DNA from: Pseudomonas botevensis
Lineage (GTDB): Bacteria > Pseudomonadota > Gammaproteobacteria > Pseudomonadales > Pseudomonadaceae
Assembly: GCF_019145475.1 (NCBI RefSeq)
Contig: NZ_JAHTKI010000034.1
Coordinates: 26,222 to 90,221, forward strand
Length of the DNA: 64,000 nucleotides
Direction: 5' to 3'
Part shown: one piece after another, positions 15,672 to 24,675 of the stretch
How positions within the stretch are numbered: position 1 is the first letter of the stretch
Layout of the letters: each line of letters starts with the position of its first letter
Notes under the pieces: generated by a model
What the model saw: only the letters and a program-made list of their open reading frames with translations
The model's database searches: none
What the model was told of the DNA's origin: nothing
Made by a program: the position numbers and the translations under genes

Positions 15672-16619
15672 ATGAACAGTCGCGTCACTCTGGGCCTGGC
15701 CAGCTTGTTATTGCTGGGTGCCATTCTCGCCGGTTACTGGGGCCTCACATTGAGCCGCCAGGCACCGGCCGCCGAACCCGTTGCCGCTGCTCCCGTCGAC
15801 GTGACGCCGACGTCTGTCGCCCCTTCACCGGCAGACGATCCGACGCGCAAACCGGTGGTGGTACTGCTGCGCGACATTGCCCCATTCGTGAAAATCACTG
15901 CCGCCGATGTGGCCGTGGAGAAACTGCGGACCGCCCCCGTCGGCAGCTTCGGCGGTGTCGATCAAGTGATCGGCCGTACCCCCTGGCGTGCCCTGACCGC
16001 CGGCAGTTGGTTGAATGAAGAAAGCTTCGCGCCGGGCAGTCCGCTGGCGCGGATGATTCGCCCCGGTGAACGGGCGCTGGCGGTGTCGGTGGACGAGGTG
16101 GTCAACGCCGGAGGGCAACTGGCGCCCGGTGACTACGTGGATGTGCTGTTGTTTCTGCGCAAGGACGAGAGCAACCCGCAGCCCTCCGCGCAACTGGTGG
16201 TGCCGGCGGTGCGCGTGCTGAGTGTCGGCAGTCAGATGGGCCTGACCAACGACGGCCAGCCCGCCAGCCCGGCCCACACTGAAGAGGAAAAACTCAAGCA
16301 GGAACAGTTGCGCGCCGTCGCCCGCAGCGTGGTGCTGGCCGTGCCCGAAGCGCTGAGCAACCGCTTGATGCTCGCCTCCAGCGCCGGGGTGTTGCGGCTG
16401 GCCGTGCGCAGTGCCGACGAACAGCAACTGGCGAAGTACTGGGCCGGCGACGATGCGATTGCCGCCGCGCTCGACACCCCGCGCCGCGAGCTGATCGAGT
16501 TCAGCCAACTGTCGCAGGTGGCGCCGCCCAAACCCTTTGCAGTCGCCAGCCAACCGGCCCCGCGCAAACCCGCCGTGGAGGTCATCCGTGGCACCGAATC
16601 CGTCCAACCCACTCCCTGA
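15672..16619 (+). CDS. rcpC: Flp pilus assembly protein RcpC/CpaB
   Basis: The 315-residue protein has one N-terminal membrane anchor (about residues 8-25), a proline/alanine-rich stretch and a SAF-type domain (about residues 50-110, starting VVVLLRDIAPFVKITAADV) followed by the RcpC/CpaB domain. In Tad systems this periplasmic protein helps stabilise the secretin channel. It is first in a tightly packed operon running to 23146. GGGAGAG precedes the ATG. Confidence 0.92.
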   Translation: MNSRVTLGLASLLLLGAILAGYWGLTLSRQAPAAEPVAAAPVDVTPTSVAPSPADDPTRKPVVVLLRDIAPFVKITAADVAVEKLRTAPVGSFGGVDQVIGRTPWRALTAGSWLNEESFAPGSPLARMIRPGERALAVSVDEVVNAGGQLAPGDYVDVLLFLRKDESNPQPSAQLVVPAVRVLSVGSQMGLTNDGQPASPAHTEEEKLKQEQLRAVARSVVLAVPEALSNRLMLASSAGVLRLAVRSADEQQLAKYWAGDDAIAAALDTPRRELIEFSQLSQVAPPKPFAVASQPAPRKPAVEVIRGTESVQPTP

Positions 16620-16642
16620 AATCCGAGCAAGGACGCACTTAC

Positions 16643-17923
16643 ATGCGCAGACGCTTCACGCCCCTGTTCCACGGTTTGCTCCGGGTTTCGCTGCTGAGTG
16701 CCGCTTCGATCGGCAGCGCCGCTGCGGCGACGGGCACCGGCAGTTGCTCCGCGCTCGGACCGTTGCCGGCGGTGCTGGAAGTCGGTGAAGGCTTGCAGCA
16801 GGCATTGCAATCGCCGGTGGCTATCACTCGGGTCGCCGTCGGCGATCCGAAAATCGCCGATGTGCGCGTGACCGGTGACCGGGCCGTGCTGCTCACCGGC
16901 GTCGGTCCCGGTGCGACCACGCTGATGATCTGGAGCGCCTGCGCCAGTGCGCCACGCCAGAGCATGGTATTCGTCCAGGGCAAGGCCAGCGCGGCGATGA
17001 CTGCGGTAACGTTGCCCGCTGGCGAAGACCCGACGCTGCCATCGCAAGTGCAGACCGACATCCGCTTCGTCGAAGTCAGCCGCACCAAACTGAAAGAAGC
17101 CAGCACCTCGATCTACGGCAAGGGCTCGAACAACTTCCTGTTCGGCGCACCGGGCACCGTGCCAAACACCTCCGTCACCCCCGGCGTGGTGCCGCTGCGC
17201 AACCTGCCCGACCCGCGCATCGCGGTGCCGAGCATTCCGCTCGCCAATGACATGTTCAACATCGTCTGGGGCGGCGGCAGCAGTAAATTCCTCGGCATCG
17301 TCAATGCGCTGGAAGGCAGCGGGTTCGCCTACACCCTGGCGCGGCCGAGCCTGGTGGCGTTGAGCGGACAGAGTGCGAGTTTCCTGGCCGGCGGCGAAAT
17401 CCCGATCCCGGTGCCCAGCGCCAACAGCAACAGCTACTCGATCGAGTACAAGGAATTCGGCATCCGCCTGACCCTGACCCCGACCGTGGTCAGTCACGAG
17501 CGCATCGCCCTCAAGGTCGCCCCGGAAGTCAGCGAACTCGACTACAACAACGGCGTGACCATCGGCGGCACCACAGTGCCGGCGTTCACCATCCGCCGTA
17601 CCGACACCAGCATCTCCCTGGCCGATGGCGAGAGCTTCGTCATCAGCGGTCTGATCAGCACCCACAACGCCTCCCAGGTCAACAAGTTCCCGGGGCTGGG
17701 CGACATCCCGGTGATCGGCGCGTTCTTCCGCGACACCTCGCTCAATCGCGAAGAACGCGAACTGCTGATGATCGTCACCCCGCATCTGGTGCAACCGCTG
17801 GCAGCCAACGCGCCATTGCCGGCGCTGCCCGGCGAGAAACTGCGCAACTACGATCCGAACTGGTATCGCCTGTACTTCCTGGAAAACGGCAACTTCGATA
17901 AACGCAGCGGGTTATCGCAATGA
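16643..17923 (+). CDS. rcpA: Tad outer-membrane secretin RcpA/CpaC
   Basis: The 426-residue protein has a signal peptide, an N-terminal BON/N0-like region (VGEGLQQALQSPVAITRVAVGDPKIADVRV) and a C-terminal secretin domain. The latter includes FLAGGEIPIPVP and the conserved VPVLGDIPVIGAFF-like segment, here KFPGLGDIPVIGAFFRDTS. It forms the outer-membrane pore for the Flp pilus. It begins 23 bases after rcpC, and its stop codon overlaps the ATG of tadZ. AAGGA lies 10 bases before the ATG. Confidence 0.94.
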   Translation: MRRRFTPLFHGLLRVSLLSAASIGSAAAATGTGSCSALGPLPAVLEVGEGLQQALQSPVAITRVAVGDPKIADVRVTGDRAVLLTGVGPGATTLMIWSACASAPRQSMVFVQGKASAAMTAVTLPAGEDPTLPSQVQTDIRFVEVSRTKLKEASTSIYGKGSNNFLFGAPGTVPNTSVTPGVVPLRNLPDPRIAVPSIPLANDMFNIVWGGGSSKFLGIVNALEGSGFAYTLARPSLVALSGQSASFLAGGEIPIPVPSANSNSYSIEYKEFGIRLTLTPTVVSHERIALKVAPEVSELDYNNGVTIGGTTVPAFTIRRTDTSISLADGESFVISGLISTHNASQVNKFPGLGDIPVIGAFFRDTSLNREERELLMIVTPHLVQPLAANAPLPALPGEKLRNYDPNWYRLYFLENGNFDKRSGLSQ

Positions 17924-19110
17924 GCCAGAACCTGAGCCAGACCTTCCTCGCCATCACCCGTAACAACACTGATCTTGAGTGGCTGCAAGGTGCGCTCGCG
18001 CCGCTGGGCCAGGTGGTCAGCGCCGGGGGTGGCAGCCTCGACGAGTTGCTGGCGCTGGTCGACGTGACCTTTGCCAGCCTGGTGTTTGTCGGCCTCGATC
18101 GCGAACATCTGGTGGCCCAGAGCGCGCTGATCGAAGGGGTGCTGGAGGCCAAGCCGATGCTGGCGATCGTGGCCCTCGGCGATGGCATGGACAATCAGCT
18201 CGTGCTCAACGCGATGCGCGCCGGGGCGCGGGATTTCGTCGCCTACGGTTCGCGCTCCAGCGAAGTCGCCGGGCTGGTGCGCCGCCTGAGCAAACGCCTG
18301 CCCGCCGTGGCGCCGAGCACCCAGCTCGGCGGCTTGACCGTGCTGTACAGCCCACAGACCAACGCCGATGGCGCGCTGCTCGCCAACCACATGGCGCTGG
18401 TGGTGCAGAAAAGCGGTCAGCAGACGCTGCTGCTCGATCTCGGCCAGTCCCGGGGTGACAGTCTGGCGCTGCTCGGCCTGGAGAGTTCGTTTCATTTCGG
18501 CGACGCCCTGCGCCACTTGCGCCGGCTCGACACCACGCTGATCGACAGCGCCTTCACCAGCACCGAAGCGGGTCTGCGCATCCTCGCCTACGCCCCCGGC
18601 GACGAGCCGCTGGAACGTACCAGCGCCGCCGAGCTGTACATGTTGCTCAGCGCCCTGCGCCAACACTTCCAGCACATCGTCGTGAACCTCACCGGACAGT
18701 CCGACAGCGAGGCGCTGCGCACCTTCGTCAGCCATTGCGACAAGCTGCTGTGGTACACCGACCAGAACGTCCTCGACTGCCGACGCAATCTCGCCGTGCT
18801 CAATCTGTGGCGGGAAAAAGGCATGAAGCTCGATCACGGCCGGTTGCTGGTGGATCGCTACCTGCGCAACGTCGCCCCGGACTCGGACACCCTCGGCCGC
18901 ACCTTCGGCCTGGACGTCATCGCCGTGCTCGCCTACAGCCCCGAGGTGCGACTGAACGCCAAGAACCAGGGCGTGAGCCTGTTCGAACTGGCCCCGCGCG
19001 AAAGCCTCAGCCAAAGCCTGCGCACCCTCGGCGAACGCCTGGCCAAACGCTCCGAAGGCCTGGCCAAACCCAAGTCCACCTGGTTCGAACGCTTGCGAGG
19101 TAGCTCATGA
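17920..19110 (+). CDS. tadZ: Tad pilus localisation ATPase-like protein TadZ/CpaE
   Basis: The 396-residue protein has an atypical receiver-like N-terminal domain (about residues 1-125) and a ParA/MinD-like C-terminal domain. The Walker A loop is not canonical: the region TVLYSPQTNADGALLANHMAL lacks GKT. This is common in TadZ, which positions the secretion ATPase at the pole rather than relying on strong ATPase activity. It overlaps rcpA and tadA by four bases each. Confidence 0.9.
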   Translation: MSQNLSQTFLAITRNNTDLEWLQGALAPLGQVVSAGGGSLDELLALVDVTFASLVFVGLDREHLVAQSALIEGVLEAKPMLAIVALGDGMDNQLVLNAMRAGARDFVAYGSRSSEVAGLVRRLSKRLPAVAPSTQLGGLTVLYSPQTNADGALLANHMALVVQKSGQQTLLLDLGQSRGDSLALLGLESSFHFGDALRHLRRLDTTLIDSAFTSTEAGLRILAYAPGDEPLERTSAAELYMLLSALRQHFQHIVVNLTGQSDSEALRTFVSHCDKLLWYTDQNVLDCRRNLAVLNLWREKGMKLDHGRLLVDRYLRNVAPDSDTLGRTFGLDVIAVLAYSPEVRLNAKNQGVSLFELAPRESLSQSLRTLGERLAKRSEGLAKPKSTWFERLRGSS

Positions 19111-20378
19111 GCAGCGAACAACTCTTCGGCGGGCCGCAGCGCCCACCCGTCGGCAACGCCGATCACGACGGCCTGAAGCGGGTGCTGCACCGCTACATCA
19201 TCGACGCCATCGAGGAGTCGGGGAAAAACCTGCTGGAAGGCTCACGACAGGTGCTGGCGCAATTCGTGATCGACAAGGTCGCCGAATACATTGCCCGTCT
19301 GCACCTGGCGATTTCCCGCTACGAGATGGAACGCCTGGCCGAAGAAATCGTCGATGAGCTGACCGGTTTCGGCCCTTTGGAAGTGCTGCTGCGCGACAGC
19401 GCGGTGACCGAAATCCTGGTCAACGGCCCGCATCGGGTGTTCATCGAACGCGAAGGCGTGCTGCACCTCAGCGACCTGCGTTTCATCGACGCGCATCACG
19501 TCGAACGGGTCATGCAACGCATCCTCGCCCCGCTCGGCCGGCGCCTCGACGAGTCGTCACCAATGGTTGACGCACGCCTGCCCGACGGCAGCCGGGTCAA
19601 CGCGATCATCCCGCCGATTGCCCTCGACGGCCCGTGCCTGTCGATTCGAAAATTCCGCAAGGACATGCTCAAGAGCACCGACCTGATGGCGATGCAGACC
19701 ATCGATCAGGCAATCTTCGACTTCATCGAAGAGGCGGTCGGCAAGCGCTGCAACGTCCTCATCAGCGGCGGCACCGGCACCGGCAAAACCACCCTGCTGA
19801 ACATCCTCAGCCAGTTGATCAACCCGCACGAGCGTCTCGTCACCATCGAAGACGTCGCCGAACTGCAACTCGGCCATCCGCATGTGGTACGCCTGGAAAC
19901 CCGTCCGCCGAACGCCGAGGGCCACGGCGAAGTGAAGGCCAGCGACCTGATCCGCAACGCCCTGCGGATGCGTCCGGACCGGATCATCCTCGGCGAGATT
20001 CGCGGGGTCGAAGTGCTCGACGTGCTCACCGCGATGAACACCGGCCATGACGGTTCGATGAGCACCGTCCACGCCAACAACGCCCAGGACGCGCTGTTGC
20101 GCCTGGAAACCCTGGTCGGCCTGACCGGCCGCAGCATCGCCGAACGTACCCTGCGGCAGATGATCTGCGCGGCGCTCGACGTGATCATCCAGTTGACGCG
20201 CATGCCCGACGGCCGTCGCTGCGTCAGCGAAGTGGTGGAAGTGGTCGGCATCCGCGACGACGTGTACGTGACCAACACCCTGTTCCGCCTCGACCGACGC
20301 GGCGGTTTCGGCTTCCTGCGCGAAGCGGTCAACCCGGCGGGCGACAAGCTGCGCCGCGACGCAGTGCTGGCGCACTGA
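19107..20378 (+). CDS. tadA: Tad secretion ATPase TadA/CpaF
   Basis: The 423-residue type II/IV secretion ATPase has an N-terminal domain with LTGFGPLEVLLRDSAVTEILVNG, Walker A in SGGTGTGKTTLL near residue 230, a Walker B/Asp-box region ending RPDRIILGEIRG, and a His-box near GHDGSMSTVHANN. It supplies the energy for Flp pilus assembly at the inner membrane. Start and stop spacing show translational coupling with tadZ; tadB begins 12 bases later. Confidence 0.95.
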   Translation: MSSEQLFGGPQRPPVGNADHDGLKRVLHRYIIDAIEESGKNLLEGSRQVLAQFVIDKVAEYIARLHLAISRYEMERLAEEIVDELTGFGPLEVLLRDSAVTEILVNGPHRVFIEREGVLHLSDLRFIDAHHVERVMQRILAPLGRRLDESSPMVDARLPDGSRVNAIIPPIALDGPCLSIRKFRKDMLKSTDLMAMQTIDQAIFDFIEEAVGKRCNVLISGGTGTGKTTLLNILSQLINPHERLVTIEDVAELQLGHPHVVRLETRPPNAEGHGEVKASDLIRNALRMRPDRIILGEIRGVEVLDVLTAMNTGHDGSMSTVHANNAQDALLRLETLVGLTGRSIAERTLRQMICAALDVIIQLTRMPDGRRCVSEVVEVVGIRDDVYVTNTLFRLDRRGGFGFLREAVNPAGDKLRRDAVLAH

Positions 20379-20390
20379 GGGAGCCCGCCC

Positions 20391-21275
20391 ATGCTCAAGC
20401 CGCTGCTGTTGATCCTCGTCTGCCTGACCTTGCTCGGCCTGTCGCTGCGCCTGTTCTACAACGGCTGGCGGCAGAACGGCACCGAGCGCGTGCTGCAACG
20501 CCTGAATCAGGGGCAACCGCAACTGAGCAGCGAAGCACCGCGCTGGGCCAGACTGGAACGGGCCTTCCTGCGGGCCGGCCTCGGTCGCCCAACCGAGCGT
20601 CTCGGCGTGTGGCTGTTGCTGTGGGCATTCGGCGTTTTGCTTGGGTTCGTCCTCGGCAAGTGGCTCGGGTTGCTGTTGTTCATGGTCTTGCCGCCGCTGG
20701 CACTGCGGCTGTATGTCAGTTGGCGTTACCAGCGACGGCTACGGCGGATGATCGAACAACTGCCGTCATTGCTCGACCATACCGTGCGCAGCCTGAAATC
20801 CGGTCGCACCCTCGCCGACGCGGTGCTCGGCGCCATCGAGGCCAGCGAAGATCCTCTGAAAAACGCCATGGGCCGGGTGCAGCGCAACGTGCAACTGGGG
20901 GTCAGCCTGGCGGATGCCGTGTCGGACCTGGCCGAACTCTATGAGAGGGACGAACTGCGCCTGTTCGCCCTTGGTCTACGGGTCAACCATCGTTATGGCG
21001 GCAACGCCAGCGAGCTGCTGGAGAACCTGATCAAGATGATTCGCGAACGCGACCAGGCTTCGCGCCAGTTGCGCGCCATGACCGGCGAAACCCGCGTCAC
21101 GGCCTGGGTCCTCGGCGTGCTGCCGGTGAGCCTCGCCGGCTACTTTCTGATCTCCAATCCCAAATACCTGATCGCCATGTGGAACGACCACTCCGGCCAA
21201 CTGATGCTCGCCACGGCGTTCGGCTTGCAGGTGTTCGGCTGTCTGTTGCTCTGGCGGATGTTGCGCAGCCTATGA
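20391..21275 (+). CDS. tadB: Tad inner-membrane platform protein TadB
   Basis: The 294-residue protein has an N-terminal membrane helix, a central pair (LLLWAFGVLLGFVLGKWLGLLLF), a cytoplasmic type II secretion F domain (about residues 125-250, QLPSLLDHTVRSLKSGRTL) and a C-terminal helix pair. With TadC it forms the membrane platform for the TadA ATPase. GAGGGA upstream of the ATG sets the start. Its stop overlaps the ATG of tadC. Confidence 0.93.
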   Translation: MLKPLLLILVCLTLLGLSLRLFYNGWRQNGTERVLQRLNQGQPQLSSEAPRWARLERAFLRAGLGRPTERLGVWLLLWAFGVLLGFVLGKWLGLLLFMVLPPLALRLYVSWRYQRRLRRMIEQLPSLLDHTVRSLKSGRTLADAVLGAIEASEDPLKNAMGRVQRNVQLGVSLADAVSDLAELYERDELRLFALGLRVNHRYGGNASELLENLIKMIRERDQASRQLRAMTGETRVTAWVLGVLPVSLAGYFLISNPKYLIAMWNDHSGQLMLATAFGLQVFGCLLLWRMLRSL

Positions 21276-22162
21276 ACGCCCCCCTGATGCTTGGCGCCCT
21301 GCTGTTGCTGACAGCGGCGGTGTTGCTGCTCGGCCACCTTCTGGAGCAACGCCGACGCGCCCGCCAGATCAACCGCCGACTGGCAGGCACGCTGACCCGC
21401 GACAACCGCTTCGGTACGCTTTTGCAGGTGCTCGGCGAGAGCAGGGTCGGCCAGCACAGCGTCAGGCTCGACAACGAAACCCAGACCCTGCTCAACCGCC
21501 TCGGCTGGCGCAGCGCCCGGCAGCGTTCGCTGTTCGCCGCCAGCCAGATCGGCTCACCGTTGTTGCTGCTGGTCATGGTCGCACTGATCCAGGGCGTGCT
21601 TTTCCCACAGGTGGAGAAGCACTGGATCGCCCCGCTGTTTGCCATGGGTCTGGGTTACCTGTTGCCCAAACGCTTGCTCGCCATGGCGGCCAACCGCCGG
21701 CAAAAGCAACTGTCGACGGAGATTTCCACCTTCATCCCGCTGCTGCGCATCCTCTTCGAATCCGGCATGGCCGTGGAACAGGCCCTACGGGTGTTGAGCC
21801 ATGAAGCGCGGGCGCTGCTGCCGATACTCACCCACGAATTGCGCCTGGTGCTGGCCCGGGTCGACTCCGGTCTGGAACTGGGCGAAGAACTGAACAAAGC
21901 CACGCGCCTGATGGCGGTGGACGAATTCACCGACACCTGCGTGATCCTCCAGCAGTTGCTGCACCAGGGTGGCGGCGCGATGAAATCGCTGCTCGCACTC
22001 AAGCAACTGCTTGACGACCGGCGCCTGACGCGCCTGCAGGAATACATCTCGAAAATGTCCGCAAAAATGTCCGTCGTGATGATGCTGTTTCTCTTCCCGG
22101 CGCTGTTGATCGTCCTGGCCGGCCCGGGCTTCACCGCCCTGGCACGGGCACTGGGTTCTTAG
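21272..22162 (+). CDS. tadC: Tad inner-membrane platform protein TadC
   Basis: The 296-residue paralogue of TadB has N-terminal hydrophobic helices (LMLGALLLLTAAVLLLGHLL), a type II secretion F domain (about residues 150-270, including LLRILFESGMAVEQALRVLS) and a final helix LFLFPALLIVLAGPGF. The ATG at 21272 overlaps the tadB stop (ATGA); the frame extends further upstream inside tadB, but that part is not used. Confidence 0.92.
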   Translation: MNAPLMLGALLLLTAAVLLLGHLLEQRRRARQINRRLAGTLTRDNRFGTLLQVLGESRVGQHSVRLDNETQTLLNRLGWRSARQRSLFAASQIGSPLLLLVMVALIQGVLFPQVEKHWIAPLFAMGLGYLLPKRLLAMAANRRQKQLSTEISTFIPLLRILFESGMAVEQALRVLSHEARALLPILTHELRLVLARVDSGLELGEELNKATRLMAVDEFTDTCVILQQLLHQGGGAMKSLLALKQLLDDRRLTRLQEYISKMSAKMSVVMMLFLFPALLIVLAGPGFTALARALGS

Positions 22163-22172
22163 AGGGATCGTG

Positions 22173-22862
22173 ATGAAAGCAATGATTGCCGGTATGACGC
22201 TGCTGATGCTCGGCGGCTGCGCGAACACCGGGCAGACCCCATGGGATGCCCTGACCAACCAGGCCAGTTGCGGCAAGCTGAGTTCGGAGCAGCAACTGTC
22301 GCTGAACCTGGCCGACGACATGGCCAACGACGGCAAACTCCACGCCAGCCTGGCCAACCTGCAAAGCCTGCCGGACAACCTCGCCGACGTGCGCCTGCGC
22401 AAGGCCAAGGTCTATCGCCTGCTCGGCCGTAGCGAGGCCGAACCGCTCTATCGCGGCCTGCTCGGCAGTTGTCTGGCCGCCGAAGCCGAACACGGCCTGG
22501 GCCAACTCGCCGCCGCCCGCGCCGACTACGGCCAGGCCCAGGCCCACCTGCAACGCGCCGCCCGCCTGGCCCCGACCGACGAAAAAATCCGCAACGACCT
22601 GGGCGTGGTGTACCTCAACCAACTGCGCCTGGAAGACGCCCGCTTCGAATTCCTCACCGCGATGGAGCTCAAGCAGAGCGATCAACTGGCCGCCCTGAAC
22701 CTGGTCACGCTGCTGCTCTACCAGGACGACTGGACCCGCGCCGCCGAACTGGTCAGCCGCCTGAAACTGAGCCCGGAACAATTCAGCGAGGCCCAGGCCC
22801 GCGCCGAAAAACTCAAACTCCCCGCCCCCGCCAACCGCCTCGCCGCCGCGACGCTCCCGTAA
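22173..22862 (+). CDS. tadD: Tad assembly lipoprotein with TPR repeats, TadD
   Basis: The 229-residue protein has a short signal with lipobox LGGC at about residue 17, then tetratricopeptide-like helices with clear units around residues 105-185 (AHLQRAARLAPTDEKIRNDL and LEDARFEFLTAMEL). TadD lipoproteins act like pilotins, aiding the RcpA secretin. The ATG at 22173 follows AGAGGG; a GTG one codon earlier is also possible. Confidence 0.9.
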   Translation: MKAMIAGMTLLMLGGCANTGQTPWDALTNQASCGKLSSEQQLSLNLADDMANDGKLHASLANLQSLPDNLADVRLRKAKVYRLLGRSEAEPLYRGLLGSCLAAEAEHGLGQLAAARADYGQAQAHLQRAARLAPTDEKIRNDLGVVYLNQLRLEDARFEFLTAMELKQSDQLAALNLVTLLLYQDDWTRAAELVSRLKLSPEQFSEAQARAEKLKLPAPANRLAAATLP

Positions 22863-22873
22863 GGAGGCCTGCC

Positions 22874-23146
22874 ATGAAATCCACCCTGCTGTGCCTGACC
22901 CTGCTGACCCTGCCCCTCACCACCCACGCCATCGACGCCGGCCCCGCCTCGCCCCAACAACAGGAAACCGAAGGCTGGCTCCTGCTGCAAAGCCGCAACA
23001 AAGTCGCCTCGCCCACACCACAGACCAGCACGCCGACGGAACGCGAACTGAGCATGCAGCGCTGGCTGAAGAGCTACCAGCATGAGATTCCGGAGTTCTT
23101 CGATCAGGATCAGGGAGGGAAGGTTGATAGCGGGAACGGGAGTTGA
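22874..23146 (+). CDS. DUF3613 small periplasmic protein of the Tad operon
   Basis: The 90-residue protein has a signal peptide (LLCLTLLTLPLTTHA) and a short conserved part with ETEGWLLLQSRN and MQRWLKSYQHEIPEFFDQD. This matches the DUF3613 family, which I recall at the same position in the P. aeruginosa tad locus (PA4298). A perfect AAGGAGG lies before the ATG. It is the last gene of the rcpC operon. Function unknown; probably an accessory factor in the periplasm. A repeat-filled gap of 629 bp follows. Confidence 0.78.
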   Translation: MKSTLLCLTLLTLPLTTHAIDAGPASPQQQETEGWLLLQSRNKVASPTPQTSTPTERELSMQRWLKSYQHEIPEFFDQDQGGKVDSGNGS

Positions 23147-23286
23147 TTGCGTGGGATTTGCCAATTTGGAATGCCCGGATGAATTCGAACTTCAAAACCA
23201 AGATCAAAAGCCCCTCGCCCTAGCCCTCTCCCGGAGGGAGAGGGGACTGACCGGGATGGCAGTGACGAAGGCGTACACCCACCAGA

Positions 23287-23748
23287 ACCAGGTCGGCTCG
23301 TAGGCCGCCTTCGTGGGCAAGCCCACTCCCACAAAAGCAAAGGCAAAGGCAAAGGCAAAGGCAAAGGCAAAAGAAGTCCACTTCCGCCCTTCACCACTCA
23401 ACACAATGAGCGTTAGCTCGAGTACCGCTTTTGACGTGCCAGCCCCTTCGGCAGGCTGAGTGGAGGGATTTATCCGGGGGTGGGAGCGCAGCGACCGTTT
23501 GGCGAAGCCAAACACATCGAGAGGAGGTGCAGCGAAGCAAACCGTAGGCGATGCCCCCGGATGAATCCCGCAACGAAGGAACTCCGAGCCTCAGCGAGGA
23601 GCCGAACGCCGGGGCCAAGCCTTTTGGGTTACCTTTTTGGCGTCTGAAAAAGGTGACTCGCCGTAAGGGCGAAACCATAAGAAGCCGTTACCGCAGCAAC
23701 GGATATGTACACCAAACACCCAAAACCTGGTCGGCCCAAAGGCCGCCA
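23287..23748 (+). repeat. Structured intergenic repeat, copy B
   Basis: This is a direct copy of the element at 14219-14651. Conserved stems are CCACTCA/TGAGTGG (23394-23400/23457-23463) and ATCCGGGGG/CCCCCGGAT (23472-23480/23554-23562). Changed but still paired are hairpin GTTTGGC-GAA-GCCAAAC (23497-23513), CTCC/GGAG with the tandem G-A step (23582-23601) and an 11-bp hairpin GTTACCTTTTT/AAAAAGGTGAC (23628-23638/23647-23657). The pattern of compensatory differences from copy A supports a selected fold. Confidence 0.75.
23337..23373. repeat. Hexanucleotide tandem repeat GCAAAG
   Basis: Five perfect GCAAAG units are followed by one with an extra A. They lie between the REP and the folded core of copy B. 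Copy A has a single unit at the same place, so the array expanded after duplication. Confidence 0.9.
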
Positions 23749-23750
23749 AG

Positions 23751-23774
23751 GACAAGACCAAGACCAAGACCAAG
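23751..23774. repeat. Hexanucleotide tandem repeat ACCAAG
   Basis: One GACAAG is followed by three perfect ACCAAG units, immediately before the stop codon of pprB (on the opposite strand). Nothing comparable is found at the end of copy A. Confidence 0.85.
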
Positions 23775-23775
23775 C

Positions 23776-24564
23776 TCAGTGCGCCGTAACCCGCTGCCGA
23801 ACCGCAGAAGAACCCGGCGAAAGCGCCAACGCCAACTGCGTCCGATTATGCATATGCGTCAACCGCAAAACCTGCGAAACATAAAGCTTCACCGTGTTCT
23901 CGGTAATCCCCAACTCACAGGCAATCTGATAATTGGTCTGCCCCTTGCCCACCAGCCGTGCCACGTCCAGTTGCCGGGGCGACAACTGATTGAAAATCGC
24001 CGGCATCTCCAGACTGTCCGCCTCACCGCTCGGCTCATCGCTCACCGGCGCAGGCCCGCGCCGCACCTTGTCCAGATCCTGATAAAGATCATCGATCGAC
24101 TCGGAAAGGAACTGCAGCTTCTGATTCAGGTGCCCCAGTTGCAGCGTCTTCTGCCGCTCCTGCAATGCCACTTCCTGGCGCTGCAACCCCTCGAGCAACT
24201 CATCCAGCTCGATCGGCTTCTGGTAGTAATCGGCAATCCCCGCGCGCAACGCCTTGATCACATCCTGCTTGTCGGCGCGACCGGTGAGCATGATGGCTTC
24301 AAACACCCGATGCTTGCCCGACAGACGCTGCAGCTCCTGCACCAGTTCAATACCGTTCATGTCCGGCATTTGCAGGTCACACAGCACCAGGCCGATATCC
24401 TGATCATCGATGAACTGCTCGATCGCCTGCTGGCTCGAATCGCATGGCACACACCGGTAACCACTGCTCTCGAGGAATTCGCACAGCTCTTCAACAATCA
24501 GCGGTTGATCGTCGACCACCAGCACTTTCACAGCAGACATAAGCTTGTTCACTTGCAACTCCAT
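23776..24564 (-). CDS. pprB: Response regulator PprB (NarL/LuxR-type output)
   Basis: The 262-residue protein has a receiver (about residues 12-130: VLVVDDQP, phosphoacceptor in LVLCDLQMPDMNG, lysine in YYQKPIELDE), a coiled linker and a C-terminal LuxR helix-turn-helix (LSPRQLDVARLVGKGQTNYQ, then IACELGITENTVKLYVSQVL). In P. aeruginosa PprB, phosphorylated by PprA, activates the flp-tad-rcp genes and other surface functions. Two starts are possible: 24564 (MELQVNK) and 24540 (MSAVKV); neither has a strong ribosome site. Structured repeat B lies just beyond its 3' end. Confidence 0.9.
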   Translation of the reverse strand: MELQVNKLMSAVKVLVVDDQPLIVEELCEFLESSGYRCVPCDSSQQAIEQFIDDQDIGLVLCDLQMPDMNGIELVQELQRLSGKHRVFEAIMLTGRADKQDVIKALRAGIADYYQKPIELDELLEGLQRQEVALQERQKTLQLGHLNQKLQFLSESIDDLYQDLDKVRRGPAPVSDEPSGEADSLEMPAIFNQLSPRQLDVARLVGKGQTNYQIACELGITENTVKLYVSQVLRLTHMHNRTQLALALSPGSSAVRQRVTAH

Positions 24565-24675
24565 GCTCGATCAAGGCTGACAATTCCTGTACAGACAGCT
24601 TGTGAATGTAAAACCCATGAATTGAAAGTAGACGCACTTTCCGACTATGTACATAGCAGTAGTGGCATCTGGCGA

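Larger units (their letters stand above)
23147..23775. other. 629-bp gap: GC-rich hairpin, REP, hexamer repeats and structured repeat copy B
   Basis: There is no supportable gene. Contents in order: a GC-rich hairpin repeat with a 9-bp stem (23224-23244), a REP element (23307-23335), a hexanucleotide tandem array (23337-23373), copy B of the structured repeat (core 23394-23748) and a second hexanucleotide array (23751-23774) touching the stop codon of pprB. Confidence 0.65.

Noticed and set aside
23337..23774. Hexamer arrays as CRISPR-like repeats
   Set aside because: Units are six bases without spacers and there are no cas genes; these are simple tandem repeats.
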